Source: Fidelibacterota bacterium (GTDB lineage: Bacteria > Pseudomonadota > Alphaproteobacteria > Rhodospirillales > Rhodospirillaceae). Taken from it: 60,472 nucleotides of DNA. Numbering within the stretch: position 1 is the first letter of the stretch; each line of letters begins with the position of its first letter. Position numbers and translations under genes: made by a program. Below are positions 52,630-60,472 of the stretch, in pieces. The notes under the pieces are model-generated. The model saw only the letters and a list, made by a program, of their open reading frames with translations. It was not told the DNA's origin and searched no databases. The stretch is taken from positions 1 through 60,472 of the forward strand of contig CANISR010000005.1 of the NCBI GenBank assembly GCA_947470105.1, given 5' to 3'.

Positions 52630-53863
52630 TGTAAATGGTCAGACAGACGGTGACGGCCAGGAGAGCCGCGGCGCTGAGGCCCAGGGACCAGTGAATACCG
52701 ACCAGGGTGCCGCCGAGGCCCACGGTCACGCCGCTGAAGGCGCGCAAGCCTAAGCTGGACACAGCGTAGAAGCCGATCACCCGGCCGCGGATTTCCCCCG
52801 GCGCGTTCAACTGGACCAGGGTCTGAGCCATGGAGTTGAACGACAGCTCCATGAAGCCGGCGATGAACAGGGCCGCCAGCGCCAGCGCATAGGACGGCGC
52901 CAAGGCAAAGGCCACCAGGGCGGCGCACCACATCATCACCAGTATGAAGGCCGTGCGCGCCCGGGGCTGGAGCATGCCGGTGCTTTCCAGGAGGAAGCCG
53001 CCGAACAGTGCCCCGGCGGCGTCGGCGGCCAGCAGCATGCTGTAGAGCACGCCCACATCGCCGTGGCCCAGATCGCGCGCGAACTCGGGCATCTGGGCTT
53101 GGTAGGAATTCCCCACCGCGAAGGACGCGCAGCCCACCAGGATGGTCATGGACAGCAGGATCGGATTGCCGCCGACCACGCGGGCGGTGGACAGCACATC
53201 CGCCAGGCCGCGCAGCGCCGGGCGCGGCGCCTCGGGCGTTGTGCGAAAGCGCGGACCGTAGGGCGCCTTCCACAGCCACAGCACCAGGGGCAGATAGATC
53301 GCAGCGTTCAACGCAATGCCGTAGATGGGTCCGAATAGCAGCAGGATCCCGCCGCCCACCGCCGGCCCCAGCAGCAGACCCATGTAGCGGGCGGTGGCGT
53401 TGAGGCGCACCGCGCTTTGCAGATGTTGCTTGCCGACAATATCGTGGATCAGGAGCTGGCTCGCCGGCGCCCACAGCACGCCGGCGAAACCGTGGATCAC
53501 CAGCAGCACCTGGGCGTGCCAGATCTCCAGGGTATCGGTGAGGAAAAAATAGCCCCACGCCAGGGAGACGCCCATGAACAGCCCCATGCCGATCTGGATC
53601 AGGCGGCGGGGATCGAACCGGTCCGCCAGCGCACCTGAGTAGACCGAGAAAAACAGGAACGGCAGCCAGTGCGACAGCACCGCGAAGCCGCCGAGGGCCG
53701 GCGACTGGAATTTCTGGAACACCATCCAATAGCTGATCACATGCTCGATGCTGTCGGCCATCATCGCCAGGGCGGAGCAGGTGAGGTAGGCGCGGAAACC
53801 CGGATGACGGAAGGCCGCGAAAGATTGGTGGGGGACGGGGGACGACGAGGTCACGGGGTGCAC
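52586..53863 (-). CDS. MFS transporter
   Basis: A 425-aa permease with about twelve hydrophobic helices. The loop 2-3 motif ADRFDPRRLIQIG near residue 78 and MELSFNSMAQTLVQLNAPGEIRGRVIGFY near 295-325 place it in the enterobactin exporter/MFS_3 (EntS-like) group. GTG start overlapping the stop of the YdeI-like gene by one base (TAGTG), so it is the last gene of a three-gene run. Substrate unknown. Confidence 0.9.
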   Translation of the reverse strand: MHPVTSSSPVPHQSFAAFRHPGFRAYLTCSALAMMADSIEHVISYWMVFQKFQSPALGGFAVLSHWLPFLFFSVYSGALADRFDPRRLIQIGMGLFMGVSLAWGYFFLTDTLEIWHAQVLLVIHGFAGVLWAPASQLLIHDIVGKQHLQSAVRLNATARYMGLLLGPAVGGGILLLFGPIYGIALNAAIYLPLVLWLWKAPYGPRFRTTPEAPRPALRGLADVLSTARVVGGNPILLSMTILVGCASFAVGNSYQAQMPEFARDLGHGDVGVLYSMLLAADAAGALFGGFLLESTGMLQPRARTAFILVMMWCAALVAFALAPSYALALAALFIAGFMELSFNSMAQTLVQLNAPGEIRGRVIGFYAVSSLGLRAFSGVTVGLGGTLVGIHWSLGLSAAALLAVTVCLTIYITRAASAGRPAGSA

Positions 53864-54462
53864 TACTTCTTGCGCTGAGGGTAAATTGTTTCTCCGCGCT
53901 TGAGCATGGCGACGAAGGTCTCGATCTTTTTCTTTCGCCCGGCCGGCGTCTTCATGTTGTGGGTACGGAACGCCAGCGCGAAGCGGTTCTGCGCGCTGAG
54001 TTTCGCCAGCATCGCCTTGGCCCCGGCGTCAGCGTCGATGGCGGCCAGGAGATCGGCGGGGATCTTCATGTCCTTGCCGCTCTTGTAGGCGCGGTCCCAG
54101 CGCCCGTCGGCCTTGGCGGCTTCGACCTGTTTGAGCCCGTGCGCGGTCATCCGCCCGTCCTTGATGAGCCGCGCGACGTTGTCGACATTGATCTGGCTCC
54201 AGATGCTCTTCCGGCCCCGCGGCGTATAGCGCTGCAGGAAGCTCCGCTCATCAAACGCCTTGCGCAGCCCATCGATCCAGCCCCAGCAGAGCGCCACATC
54301 TATGGCCTCCTTGGGAGTGATGGACTTGAGGCCGGAATCCACCTTGTGAATCTTGATCCAGATTTCGGCGTCGGTGTCGTGGTGCCTGGCGAGCCACTGG
54401 TAAAAGCGCGCGGCGTCCTTGAACGCGCGAATCTTGGCGGGATCGATCTTGACGGCGGCCAT
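53863..54462 (-). CDS. YdeI/OmpD-associated family protein
   Basis: A 199-aa soluble protein: an N-terminal domain with WIKIHKVDSG and ALCWGWIDGLRKAFDERSFLQRYTPR (about residues 33-75), and a C-terminal helical domain (ALAFRTHNMKTPAGRKKKIETFV). The family has been linked to peptide and polymyxin tolerance, mechanism unknown. The ATG at 54462 overlaps the stop of the upstream MFS gene (TGATG); the frame is open further upstream but lies within that gene. Confidence 0.87.
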   Translation of the reverse strand: MAAVKIDPAKIRAFKDAARFYQWLARHHDTDAEIWIKIHKVDSGLKSITPKEAIDVALCWGWIDGLRKAFDERSFLQRYTPRGRKSIWSQINVDNVARLIKDGRMTAHGLKQVEAAKADGRWDRAYKSGKDMKIPADLLAAIDADAGAKAMLAKLSAQNRFALAFRTHNMKTPAGRKKKIETFVAMLKRGETIYPQRKK

Positions 54463-55775
54463 CAGCTCAAATCTTTTGTATCGCGGCCGGCGCGCGAACG
54501 GAGGGGCGATGTCTCCGGCATGAGCATAAATACCGGAAGAACGCACACCGCCACCACAGCGATCATGACGCCGGGGATCATCGGCCAGCCGGTGCGCTCC
54601 AAAAGCACTTGAGCAAGATAAGGCGTGAGGCCGCCGAAGATGGCGGTCGCGCCGGTGGCCCCCAAGGCGAGGCCGCTGAGACGCCCTTCGCCGGGGAACT
54701 GTTCGGCGGTTCCAACCGCGCCCACGGCGCTCACACCGCCGGCGACGGCCGCCAGCACAATGGCGCCGACCAGAGCGCGCAGCTCCGATCCGCTGGCCAT
54801 CAGGGAGAACAACGAAATCGGCAGGACGGCGCTGCATACGCACAGGAATAGCAGGACGGGCTTACGGCCGAGGCGATCCGAGGCCGCACCCACAAGCGGG
54901 GTCACCAGGATCACGGCCACGGCCGCCACTGTGGACAGCCCCAGGGACGCACCCTCGGCCAGGGCGCCCGCCGTGGTCAGGAACGCCGGGACATAGGTAA
55001 TGCCCACATAGTAGGTGATGGACCCCAACGCCGAGATGGCGAAGGCGCGGAAGATGCCGCGGCGGTGGTTGGCGATCGTGTAGCGCAGCGGCCGGGCGGG
55101 CGCGGTTCCGGCGGCCCGTTGGCGTTCGAATTCCGGAGACTCCTCCATGGTCGCGCGCGCGACCCATACGCTGAACGCCAGCACAGCGCCCACCAGGAAC
55201 GGGATACGCCACCCCCAGGAACTCAGATCCGCCGCGTCGAGTAAATACACCGTCACCGCCGCGACACCAACGGCCAGCAGGCTGCCGATCTCGCTGGCCG
55301 CAGAGGCCAGTGACGTGATCATCCCGCGGCGTTCCGGCGCGGCGCCCTCCAGCATATAGGCGACCACCCCCGTGTATTCGCCGCCCACCGAGAAGCCCAT
55401 GACGCAGCGCAGCGCCAGAATCGCCCATCCCGCCGCCGGGCCGATCTGGGCGTAGGTCGGCAGCAGCGCGGTGAGGAACATGGCCGCGCTCATCAAGGTC
55501 ATGGAGCGCAGCATCATCCGGCGCCGGCCGAACCGGTCGCCGATATGCCCGAAGAAAATCGCGCCGAGCGGGCGAAAGAGATAGGCGACCGCGAAGCCGC
55601 CGAAGGTGGCGGCAAGCGAGGCAGCGCCGCCGCCGAAAAACACCCGCGACAGCACGGTCGCGAAGTAGAGATACAGCGTGAAATCATACCACTCGACGAT
55701 GGTCGAGAACGCGGCAATGACCATCGACTTGCGCGAGACCACGCGCGGCAATCCGATGGCTGCTTCTACCGCCAC
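54462..55775 (-). CDS. MFS transporter, metabolite:H+ symporter type
   Basis: A 437-aa permease with twelve helices. STIVEWYDFTLYLYFATVLS near residues 24-43 and GHIGDRFGRRRMMLRSM near 73-89 are the MHS-family (ProP/KgtP/ShiA-like) hallmarks, as is FSVGGEYTGVVAYMLE. GTG start. Substrate probably a carboxylate or compatible solute. First gene of a run with the YdeI-like and EntS-like genes. Confidence 0.92.
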   Translation of the reverse strand: MAVEAAIGLPRVVSRKSMVIAAFSTIVEWYDFTLYLYFATVLSRVFFGGGAASLAATFGGFAVAYLFRPLGAIFFGHIGDRFGRRRMMLRSMTLMSAAMFLTALLPTYAQIGPAAGWAILALRCVMGFSVGGEYTGVVAYMLEGAAPERRGMITSLASAASEIGSLLAVGVAAVTVYLLDAADLSSWGWRIPFLVGAVLAFSVWVARATMEESPEFERQRAAGTAPARPLRYTIANHRRGIFRAFAISALGSITYYVGITYVPAFLTTAGALAEGASLGLSTVAAVAVILVTPLVGAASDRLGRKPVLLFLCVCSAVLPISLFSLMASGSELRALVGAIVLAAVAGGVSAVGAVGTAEQFPGEGRLSGLALGATGATAIFGGLTPYLAQVLLERTGWPMIPGVMIAVVAVCVLPVFMLMPETSPLRSRAGRDTKDLS

Positions 55776-55842
55776 GCAATCGCCCTGCTGTTCTGTTCGG
55801 CAATCATGCGGCTATCGTAGCAGGAATAGGCAAGCTGGGGCG

Positions 55843-56259
55843 CTAGCCACGCGCGCGGCCGCGGCGCTTTGGCGCCTTTGCGGCGGCGGTCGGGTCACCC
55901 ATAGTCTCGTTGAGCGCAATCGCGGCCCGCATCAAATGAGCCGCCTTGGCGGGACTGACCGGGTCACCCTGTTTGAATGCGATGGTCGCCATTTCATACT
56001 TGCCGCTGGGCTTCAGGCGGGGCTCAAGTTCGACCAGGCGTTTGCCGCGCCAGAAACCGAACAGCACGCGGGACTCCTCGGCGCGGATCAAGGCGACGGG
56101 ACCGTTCGCGAAATAGACGAGATGGCCCCATTTCATGGCTTCGTCTGCGGGCTTTGCCCGCCGCACGGCGGCGCGGAGTTTCCTGACCAAGGCGGCCTGC
56201 CAGCCCGAGAGAGCGTCCACATAGACCTGAGGATTGGCGGCCGGGACCACCTTGCGCAT
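55843..56259 (-). CDS. DUF1801 family protein
   Basis: A 138-aa soluble protein of the DUF1801/YdhG type (LVRKLRAAVRRAKPADEAMKWGHLVYFANGPVALI, as KLRAAVRRA and EAMKWGHLVYF; FGFWRGKRLVE). The start at 56259 follows the RidA stop by 11 bases; the open frame upstream lacks similarity. Function unknown. A second, broken DUF1801 gene lies at 58450. Confidence 0.82.
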   Translation of the reverse strand: MRKVVPAANPQVYVDALSGWQAALVRKLRAAVRRAKPADEAMKWGHLVYFANGPVALIRAEESRVLFGFWRGKRLVELEPRLKPSGKYEMATIAFKQGDPVSPAKAAHLMRAAIALNETMGDPTAAAKAPKRRGRARG

Positions 56260-56270
56260 GGGCAAGGCCG

Positions 56271-56657
56271 CTATTCCTTCGCGGCAATCACTTCGACCTC
56301 CAGCAGCATTTCCGGCCAAACGAGTTGGGGAACGATGAGGAGCATTGAGGCGGGTTTTACATCGCCCAGGAACTGTTTGCGCACCTTGGCATAGGCCGCA
56401 ATGTCTTCCGCGCGAATCAGATATTGGGTGACTTTGACAATATCGGCGGGCCCCATGCCGGCCTTATCCAATATCCGGAGAATGTTCTTCCAGGCCAATT
56501 CCGCCTGCCCGACAATATCCTTTGGGAGCTCGCCGCCGGCGGAAAGACCGGGCGTACCCGATGTGATGAGCCATCGCAGGTTCGGCCGGGCCTCCACGCC
56601 ATCGCTGTATGAGCCGATCTGGCTGGCGATGCCGACGTCATGAATCGTATGCGTCAC
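56271..56657 (-). CDS. RidA family protein (distant subgroup)
   Basis: A 128-aa YjgF-fold protein (RWLITSGTPGLSAGGELP near residues 28-45; ILRILDKAGMGPADIVKVTQYL near 60-81). It differs clearly from the three tandem paralogues at 39.7-41.4 kb, and also lacks the deaminase Arg. Co-transcribed with the DUF1801 gene downstream (11-base gap). Confidence 0.86.
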   Translation of the reverse strand: MTHTIHDVGIASQIGSYSDGVEARPNLRWLITSGTPGLSAGGELPKDIVGQAELAWKNILRILDKAGMGPADIVKVTQYLIRAEDIAAYAKVRKQFLGDVKPASMLLIVPQLVWPEMLLEVEVIAAKE

Positions 56658-56730
56658 TTCAAGCGCTCCCTCTGCGGTGGTGGCGTCCCAATGGACGTTA
56701 GCCCCGCCCGGCCCGCCGCGGCAATGCGTA

Positions 56731-58377
56731 CTATCCGCCCGGGTGCAGCCCCGGGGCTTCGTGGCCGGTGCGGGCCACGTATTCGGTGTAGCCGCCGCCG
56801 TATTGATGGAGGCCTTCGGGCGTCAGCTCAAGGACGCGATTGGAGAGCCGGGCCAGAAAGTGGCGGTCGTGGGATACGAACAGCATGGTGCCCTCGAAAT
56901 CAGCCAAGGCCGCCACCAGCATTTCCTTGGTGGCCATGTCCAAGTGGTTGGTGGGCTCGTCAAGCACAAGGAAGTTGGGCGGATCGAACAGCATCTTGGC
57001 CATGACCAGGCGCGCCTTCTCGCCGCCTGACAGCACGCGGCAGGGCTTCTCCACATCGTCACCCGAGAAGCCGAAGCATCCGGCCAGGGCGCGCAAGGTG
57101 CCCTGCCCGGCTTGCGGGAACGATGAGTCCAGCGATTGGAACACCGACTCGTCGCCGTCCAGCAGATCCATGGAGTGCTGCGCGAAGTAACCCACTTTGA
57201 CGTTGGCGCCCAGCTTCACCGTGCCGGTGTCCGGGAGGGTGCCCAACTCCGGCTCCAGCGCGCCCGCCACCAGTTTCAGCAACGTCGATTTCCCGGCGCC
57301 GTTGACGCCCAGCACGCACCAGCGCTCCTTGCGGCCCAGGTGGAAATCAAACCCTTCGTAAATCTTGTGCCGGCCGTAAGCCTTGTGCACGTTTTCGAAG
57401 GTGACCACGTCGTCGCCCGAGCGCGGCGGATTGCGGAATTCGAACTGGATGGTCTGGCGCCGCTTGGGCGGTTCCACCCGCTCGATCTTGTCCAGCTTCT
57501 TCACCCGGCTCTGCACTTGGGCCGCATGGGAGGCGCGCGCCTTGAAGCGCTCGATGAACTCGATCTCCTTGGCCAGCATGGCCTGCTGACGGTCGAACTG
57601 CGCCTGGCGCTGCTTTTCGGTGAGGGCCCGCTGTTCTTCGTAGAAGTCGTAGTTGCCGGAATAGGTCGTGAGCGCGCCGCCGTCGATTTCGACGATCTTG
57701 TTGACGATGCGGTTCATGAACTCGCGGTCGTGGGATGTCATGAGCAACGCGCCGTCGTACCGCTTCAGGAAATCTTCCAGCCAGATGAGACTTTCCAGGT
57801 CCAGATGGTTGCTCGGCTCGTCCAGCAGCATGCCGTCGGGTTTCATCAGCAGAATGCGCGCCAGCGCCACGCGCATTTTCCATCCGCCCGACAGCAGGCC
57901 CACGTCGCCGTCCTGGCGCTCAGGACTGAAGCTCAACCCCGCCAGCACTTCACGGGCGCGGCTTTCCAACTCATAGCCGCCCAGTTCCTGGAAGCGCCCC
58001 TGCACTTCGCCGTAGCGCGTAACCAGGTCGTCCATGGCGTCGGCCTGTTCGGGGTCGGCCATGGCTGCTTCGAGGGTGACCATTTCCGCCGCCAGCGCGC
58101 TCACGGGGCCGGCGCCGTCCATGACCGCCGCCACCGCGCTCTGGCCCGACATCTCGCCCACGTCCTGGCTGAAGTAGCCGATGGTCATGCCGGCATCCAC
58201 CAGCACCCGGCCGTCGTCGGGCTGCTCGCGCCCCGTGATCATGCGGAAAATCGTCGACTTGCCGGCCCCGTTGGGGCCCACGAGCCCGACCTTCTCCCCC
58301 TTCTGAATAGCCATCGACGCATCGATGAACAGGATCTGGTGGCCGTAGTGCATGCTGATGGAATCGAGACGAATCAT
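56731..58377 (-). CDS. ABC-F family ATPase
   Basis: A 548-aa soluble protein with two ABC domains (Walker A GPNGAGKST near residue 35 and GVNGAGKST near 350; signatures LSGGWKMR and LSGGEKAR) joined by the ABC-F linker (EEQRALTEKQRQAQFDRQQ near 230). No membrane domain. ABC-F proteins act on ribosomes to relieve stalls or protect from antibiotics; the general Uup/YheS-type housekeeping role is most likely. Confidence 0.93.
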   Translation of the reverse strand: MIRLDSISMHYGHQILFIDASMAIQKGEKVGLVGPNGAGKSTIFRMITGREQPDDGRVLVDAGMTIGYFSQDVGEMSGQSAVAAVMDGAGPVSALAAEMVTLEAAMADPEQADAMDDLVTRYGEVQGRFQELGGYELESRAREVLAGLSFSPERQDGDVGLLSGGWKMRVALARILLMKPDGMLLDEPSNHLDLESLIWLEDFLKRYDGALLMTSHDREFMNRIVNKIVEIDGGALTTYSGNYDFYEEQRALTEKQRQAQFDRQQAMLAKEIEFIERFKARASHAAQVQSRVKKLDKIERVEPPKRRQTIQFEFRNPPRSGDDVVTFENVHKAYGRHKIYEGFDFHLGRKERWCVLGVNGAGKSTLLKLVAGALEPELGTLPDTGTVKLGANVKVGYFAQHSMDLLDGDESVFQSLDSSFPQAGQGTLRALAGCFGFSGDDVEKPCRVLSGGEKARLVMAKMLFDPPNFLVLDEPTNHLDMATKEMLVAALADFEGTMLFVSHDRHFLARLSNRVLELTPEGLHQYGGGYTEYVARTGHEAPGLHPGG

Positions 58378-58449
58378 GTGTCCGCGCTGGAATTAAGGGG
58401 TGATATAAGCGTTCCGGCGCGGTGATAAACGTATCGGAAGACGATAACA

Positions 58450-58748
58450 ATGCCGTCTGTCGAAGCCTTCCGCCGGGGACTGGACAGCGAGACACGCGCC
58501 ATCGTCGATGGCTTACGCAAAATCATCGCCGGCTCAAACGCCAAGCTGGAAGAAGGCATCAAGTGGAATGCCCCAGTTCTCGCTGGAAGGGAATGACCGG
58601 ACCTTGGGGATTGAAAGCAAAGGCGGCGTCCGGGTGGTCTTTCACCGCGGCGCAAAAGCCCGGGATGCTGCCAAGTTCAATTTCGGGGACCCTGCCGGCG
58701 GGGCCCAATTGCCCGCGCGCGACCGCGCTGTCGTTATCGCTAAGTCTC
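58450..58748 (+). pseudogene. frameshifted, 3'-truncated DUF1801 gene
   Basis: The frame from ATG 58450 reads MPSVEAFRRGLDSETRAIV...EEGIKWNAP, then stops at 58594-58596. From 58577 a second frame continues the family sequence (FSLEGNDRTLGIESKGGV, RVVFHRGAKARDAAKFNF, ARDRAVVIAKSL). The join needs a net -2 or +1 shift near 58573-58577. The expected C-terminal helix is missing: similarity stops near 58745, where the helicase gene's 3' end begins. The breakpoint marks foreign DNA on the right. Confidence 0.75.
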
Positions 58749-60290
58749 TCATCCCACCGCAATATCAGACAGGTGGGGTTGATATTCGCCCGCGGGACGC
58801 TCGTCACGCTTATACGGAAAAGGGTCCTCTGGAGCCGGCACACTCGTGTCTTTTTTGGGTGTACGGAGGTAGCTGCGCCAAGCGTCGCTCGTATGCCGGA
58901 GGTCAATCTCGGCGCTGACCCGGGGCTGCCGGCACGCGTCCATGCACGCCTCGACAAAGTATTTCTCGCGGATGAACGACGCTAACTGCTCCTCGTCAAA
59001 CGAGCGCGCTAGGTATGGATAATGGATCGACAGCTCCGCCTGTCCATGATGCATCAGCTGGGTATTCACCTTGCCAAAGAGGCGGTCCACGCGGCCGACG
59101 CGTTGCTCGTTATCGCCAGGTGTCCAGGCAATGCCGTAGTGATGCACCTTGCAGCACTGCATGTGTAGGTTTACGCCCTCCTGCAGCACCGAGGTCGTAG
59201 CTAGCACGTTGGGATAGAAGGGGCTGTTGAAGCCGAGGATCAGCCGCTGCCTGTCCTTGACCTCGCCGCTAGCGTAGAGCGCAGGGCTACTTAACCCCGT
59301 CAGCACGTGCCAGTGGGTTTTGAAGTTACCTTCCCAGCTCTCGCGCAGCGCCTCGAAGGTTTCCAGCGCCGCACGGAAATAGGCTAGCGCCAAGGACCCT
59401 CTTAATTTGCTGGACATGAAACCCAGAAAGGCCAAATAGCGCTGTTGCACGTTGCCCGTTTCCCGGGCCCTGCAGAACGCCGCATACCAACAGTACAGTT
59501 CGACGATCACCGGGCTAGCGAAGAGAAAGCCGTTTTTAAGATAGTGACCGAAGCTCTCGGCCACACCGGTGTCGCCAGCCAATGATTCGATTCTCTCGCG
59601 ATCGGTTGGCGGCAATAATTCATACATCAGCCCCCACAGCGTTGGCATCGGCTGGTCAAATTCGGATTCCGGCGCCGTGACAGCTCCGTGGCTGCGGGCT
59701 AGGAGCGCTGCCGAGGCGTACTCATCCCGCGGCCTGCCACCCGAACGCTTACGATTGTAATAGCGATAAGTCCCTGTGCGGTAGTCGCTGGCCGGCTCGA
59801 GTAACAACGAGAAAAGGCTCTCCGGCTTGCGCAAGCGCAGGCTGAAGTTCGAGCAATCGGTGCTGCGATCCGCGCCTGCCTTTTTCACGACGAAAAGGTT
59901 AGCCACCTGCGAATGAACTTCGGCATCCGCGTCCACGTGCTCCTCGGGCGCCGCTTCGTTGTCTTCCAATAGCGCGGGATCGCCGGCCTCCCCTTCGTTA
60001 CTGAAAAGCAGATTGAAGGCCTCACGCGACCAATGGCTGGTTTCCCACTGCCGCAGTCGGCGCGAGTCGTCCGGCGCCAATGCCTGCGCAATCTTTGTTC
60101 CCAACTGCTTGTCGTAGGCCGCGTTGACGCGCTTGGTGATCTCGCGAACTGCCGGAATCCTCCGCACAAACACCAGGTGCTTATGCTGGTGGACCTCGAC
60201 CTCCGCATCGAACACGTCGGTGGGCAAGCAACCACTCACCAGAGCGTCGTACTTGGGATGAGCGGGTAGTCCACCCAGGCTTCTGTGCAT
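58749..60290 (-). CDS. N-terminally truncated superfamily 2 helicase
   Basis: A 513-aa frame holding the second RecA domain: motif V LATTSVLQEGVNLHMQC and motif VI GDNEQRVGRVDRLFG near residues 365-410. The DEAD/DEXH ATP-binding half is absent. The frame stays open above the ATG to a TGA at 60338-60336 (residues EKRAPDTEILTRLAG), inside transposase-like sequence, so the 5' part was lost at that junction. Codon use looks less GC-biased than in neighbours. Related helicases occur in mobile and defence islands; activity of this remnant is unlikely. Confidence 0.7.
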   Translation of the reverse strand: MHRSLGGLPAHPKYDALVSGCLPTDVFDAEVEVHQHKHLVFVRRIPAVREITKRVNAAYDKQLGTKIAQALAPDDSRRLRQWETSHWSREAFNLLFSNEGEAGDPALLEDNEAAPEEHVDADAEVHSQVANLFVVKKAGADRSTDCSNFSLRLRKPESLFSLLLEPASDYRTGTYRYYNRKRSGGRPRDEYASAALLARSHGAVTAPESEFDQPMPTLWGLMYELLPPTDRERIESLAGDTGVAESFGHYLKNGFLFASPVIVELYCWYAAFCRARETGNVQQRYLAFLGFMSSKLRGSLALAYFRAALETFEALRESWEGNFKTHWHVLTGLSSPALYASGEVKDRQRLILGFNSPFYPNVLATTSVLQEGVNLHMQCCKVHHYGIAWTPGDNEQRVGRVDRLFGKVNTQLMHHGQAELSIHYPYLARSFDEEQLASFIREKYFVEACMDACRQPRVSAEIDLRHTSDAWRSYLRTPKKDTSVPAPEDPFPYKRDERPAGEYQPHLSDIAVG

Positions 60291-60323
60291 ACCTGCCAGC
60301 CGCGTTAGGATCTCTGTGTCGGG

Positions 60324-60472
60324 TGCACGCTTTTCTCAGTTGGACGATCGAGCTTGGGCTATCAGGGTCGTAAGATCGCCCGGGATGCGGCGGTGATCGC
60401 ACGGATGAAGGCGCTGTCGGCGCAGTATCCGCGCTTCGGGTATCGGCGGATCAGGATCTTTCTGGGCCGCGA
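60324..60472 (+). mobile_element. IS3-type transposase (OrfB) fragment, runs off the window
   Basis: Plus-strand frame from about 60324 reads CTLFSVGRSSLGYQGRK, then AQYPRFGYRRIRIFLGR, the N-terminal helix-turn-helix and the YP.GYRRI block of IS3 family OrfB (IS51/IS407-like). The beginning of OrfB and all of OrfA are missing to the left, where helicase sequence begins. The DDE catalytic part would lie beyond the right edge. Confidence 0.75.

Overview
The window is chromosomal DNA of a high-GC alphaproteobacterium. The evidence is the gene order alr-mlaE-mlaF-radA-cvpA-purF, the der-bamB-TPR block, a DUF2794 gene, an HWE histidine kinase, a ChrR-type sigma/anti-sigma pair, a GGAAC-N16-CGTTT (EcfG-type) promoter and a Rhizobiales-like intergenic palindrome. 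The genus cannot be fixed by eye. I found no rRNA, tRNA or CRISPR array.

Layout. 1-2050: a CobW-type GTPase cut by the window edge, a WD40 protein, then a palindromic repeat. 2048-5660: uppP, a small membrane coiled-coil protein, dnaB and a small unknown gene. 5729-12757: a tight run alr-mlaE-mlaF-radA-cvpA-purF-SDR. 12919-14091: an AbiV-like gene and a DUF2214 membrane protein. 14238-16972: a two-subunit molybdenum hydroxylase (IorA/IorB type). 17092-20917: der, bamB and a TPR membrane protein. 21215-22970: small genes, a candidate small RNA with its own promoter and terminator, and a methyltransferase. 23049-24345: divergent MarR regulator and VOC protein. 24511-26744: HWE kinase plus single-domain response regulator.

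26763-33790 is the most coherent regulatory unit. An ECF sigma factor and a ChrR-type anti-sigma are followed by a DUF1295 gene and face an FAD oxidoreductase/DUF1365 pair. Four copies of TGATCCAA-N14-CGTT with identical spacing lie upstream of the sigma gene, the FAD gene, a DUF2177 gene and a MipA/OmpV outer-membrane gene. This looks like a local singlet-oxygen or membrane-lipid stress regulon. An ArsR-SRPBCC-GyrI operon lies inside it.

33787-42610: an exported VOC protein, a membrane glycosyltransferase-like protein, a polar amino-acid ABC transporter with fused permease and ATPase, an M24 'pita-bread' enzyme with two substituted metal ligands, three tandem RidA paralogues (one cut off from its export leader by an in-frame stop) and purT. 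42669-50471: a hybrid kinase, a MarR-controlled RND efflux operon, a VOC protein and an ArsC-like protein. 50539-58377: an amidohydrolase, a nitrobindin-like protein, two MFS transporters, a YdeI-type protein, DUF1801, RidA and an ABC-F ATPase.

58450 to the end is an island edge: a frameshifted, 3'-truncated DUF1801 gene, a decapitated superfamily 2 helicase and the beginning of an IS3-type transposase that runs off the window. The strongest candidates for something new are the stress-promoter small RNA at about 22122-22216 and the four-promoter sigma regulon.
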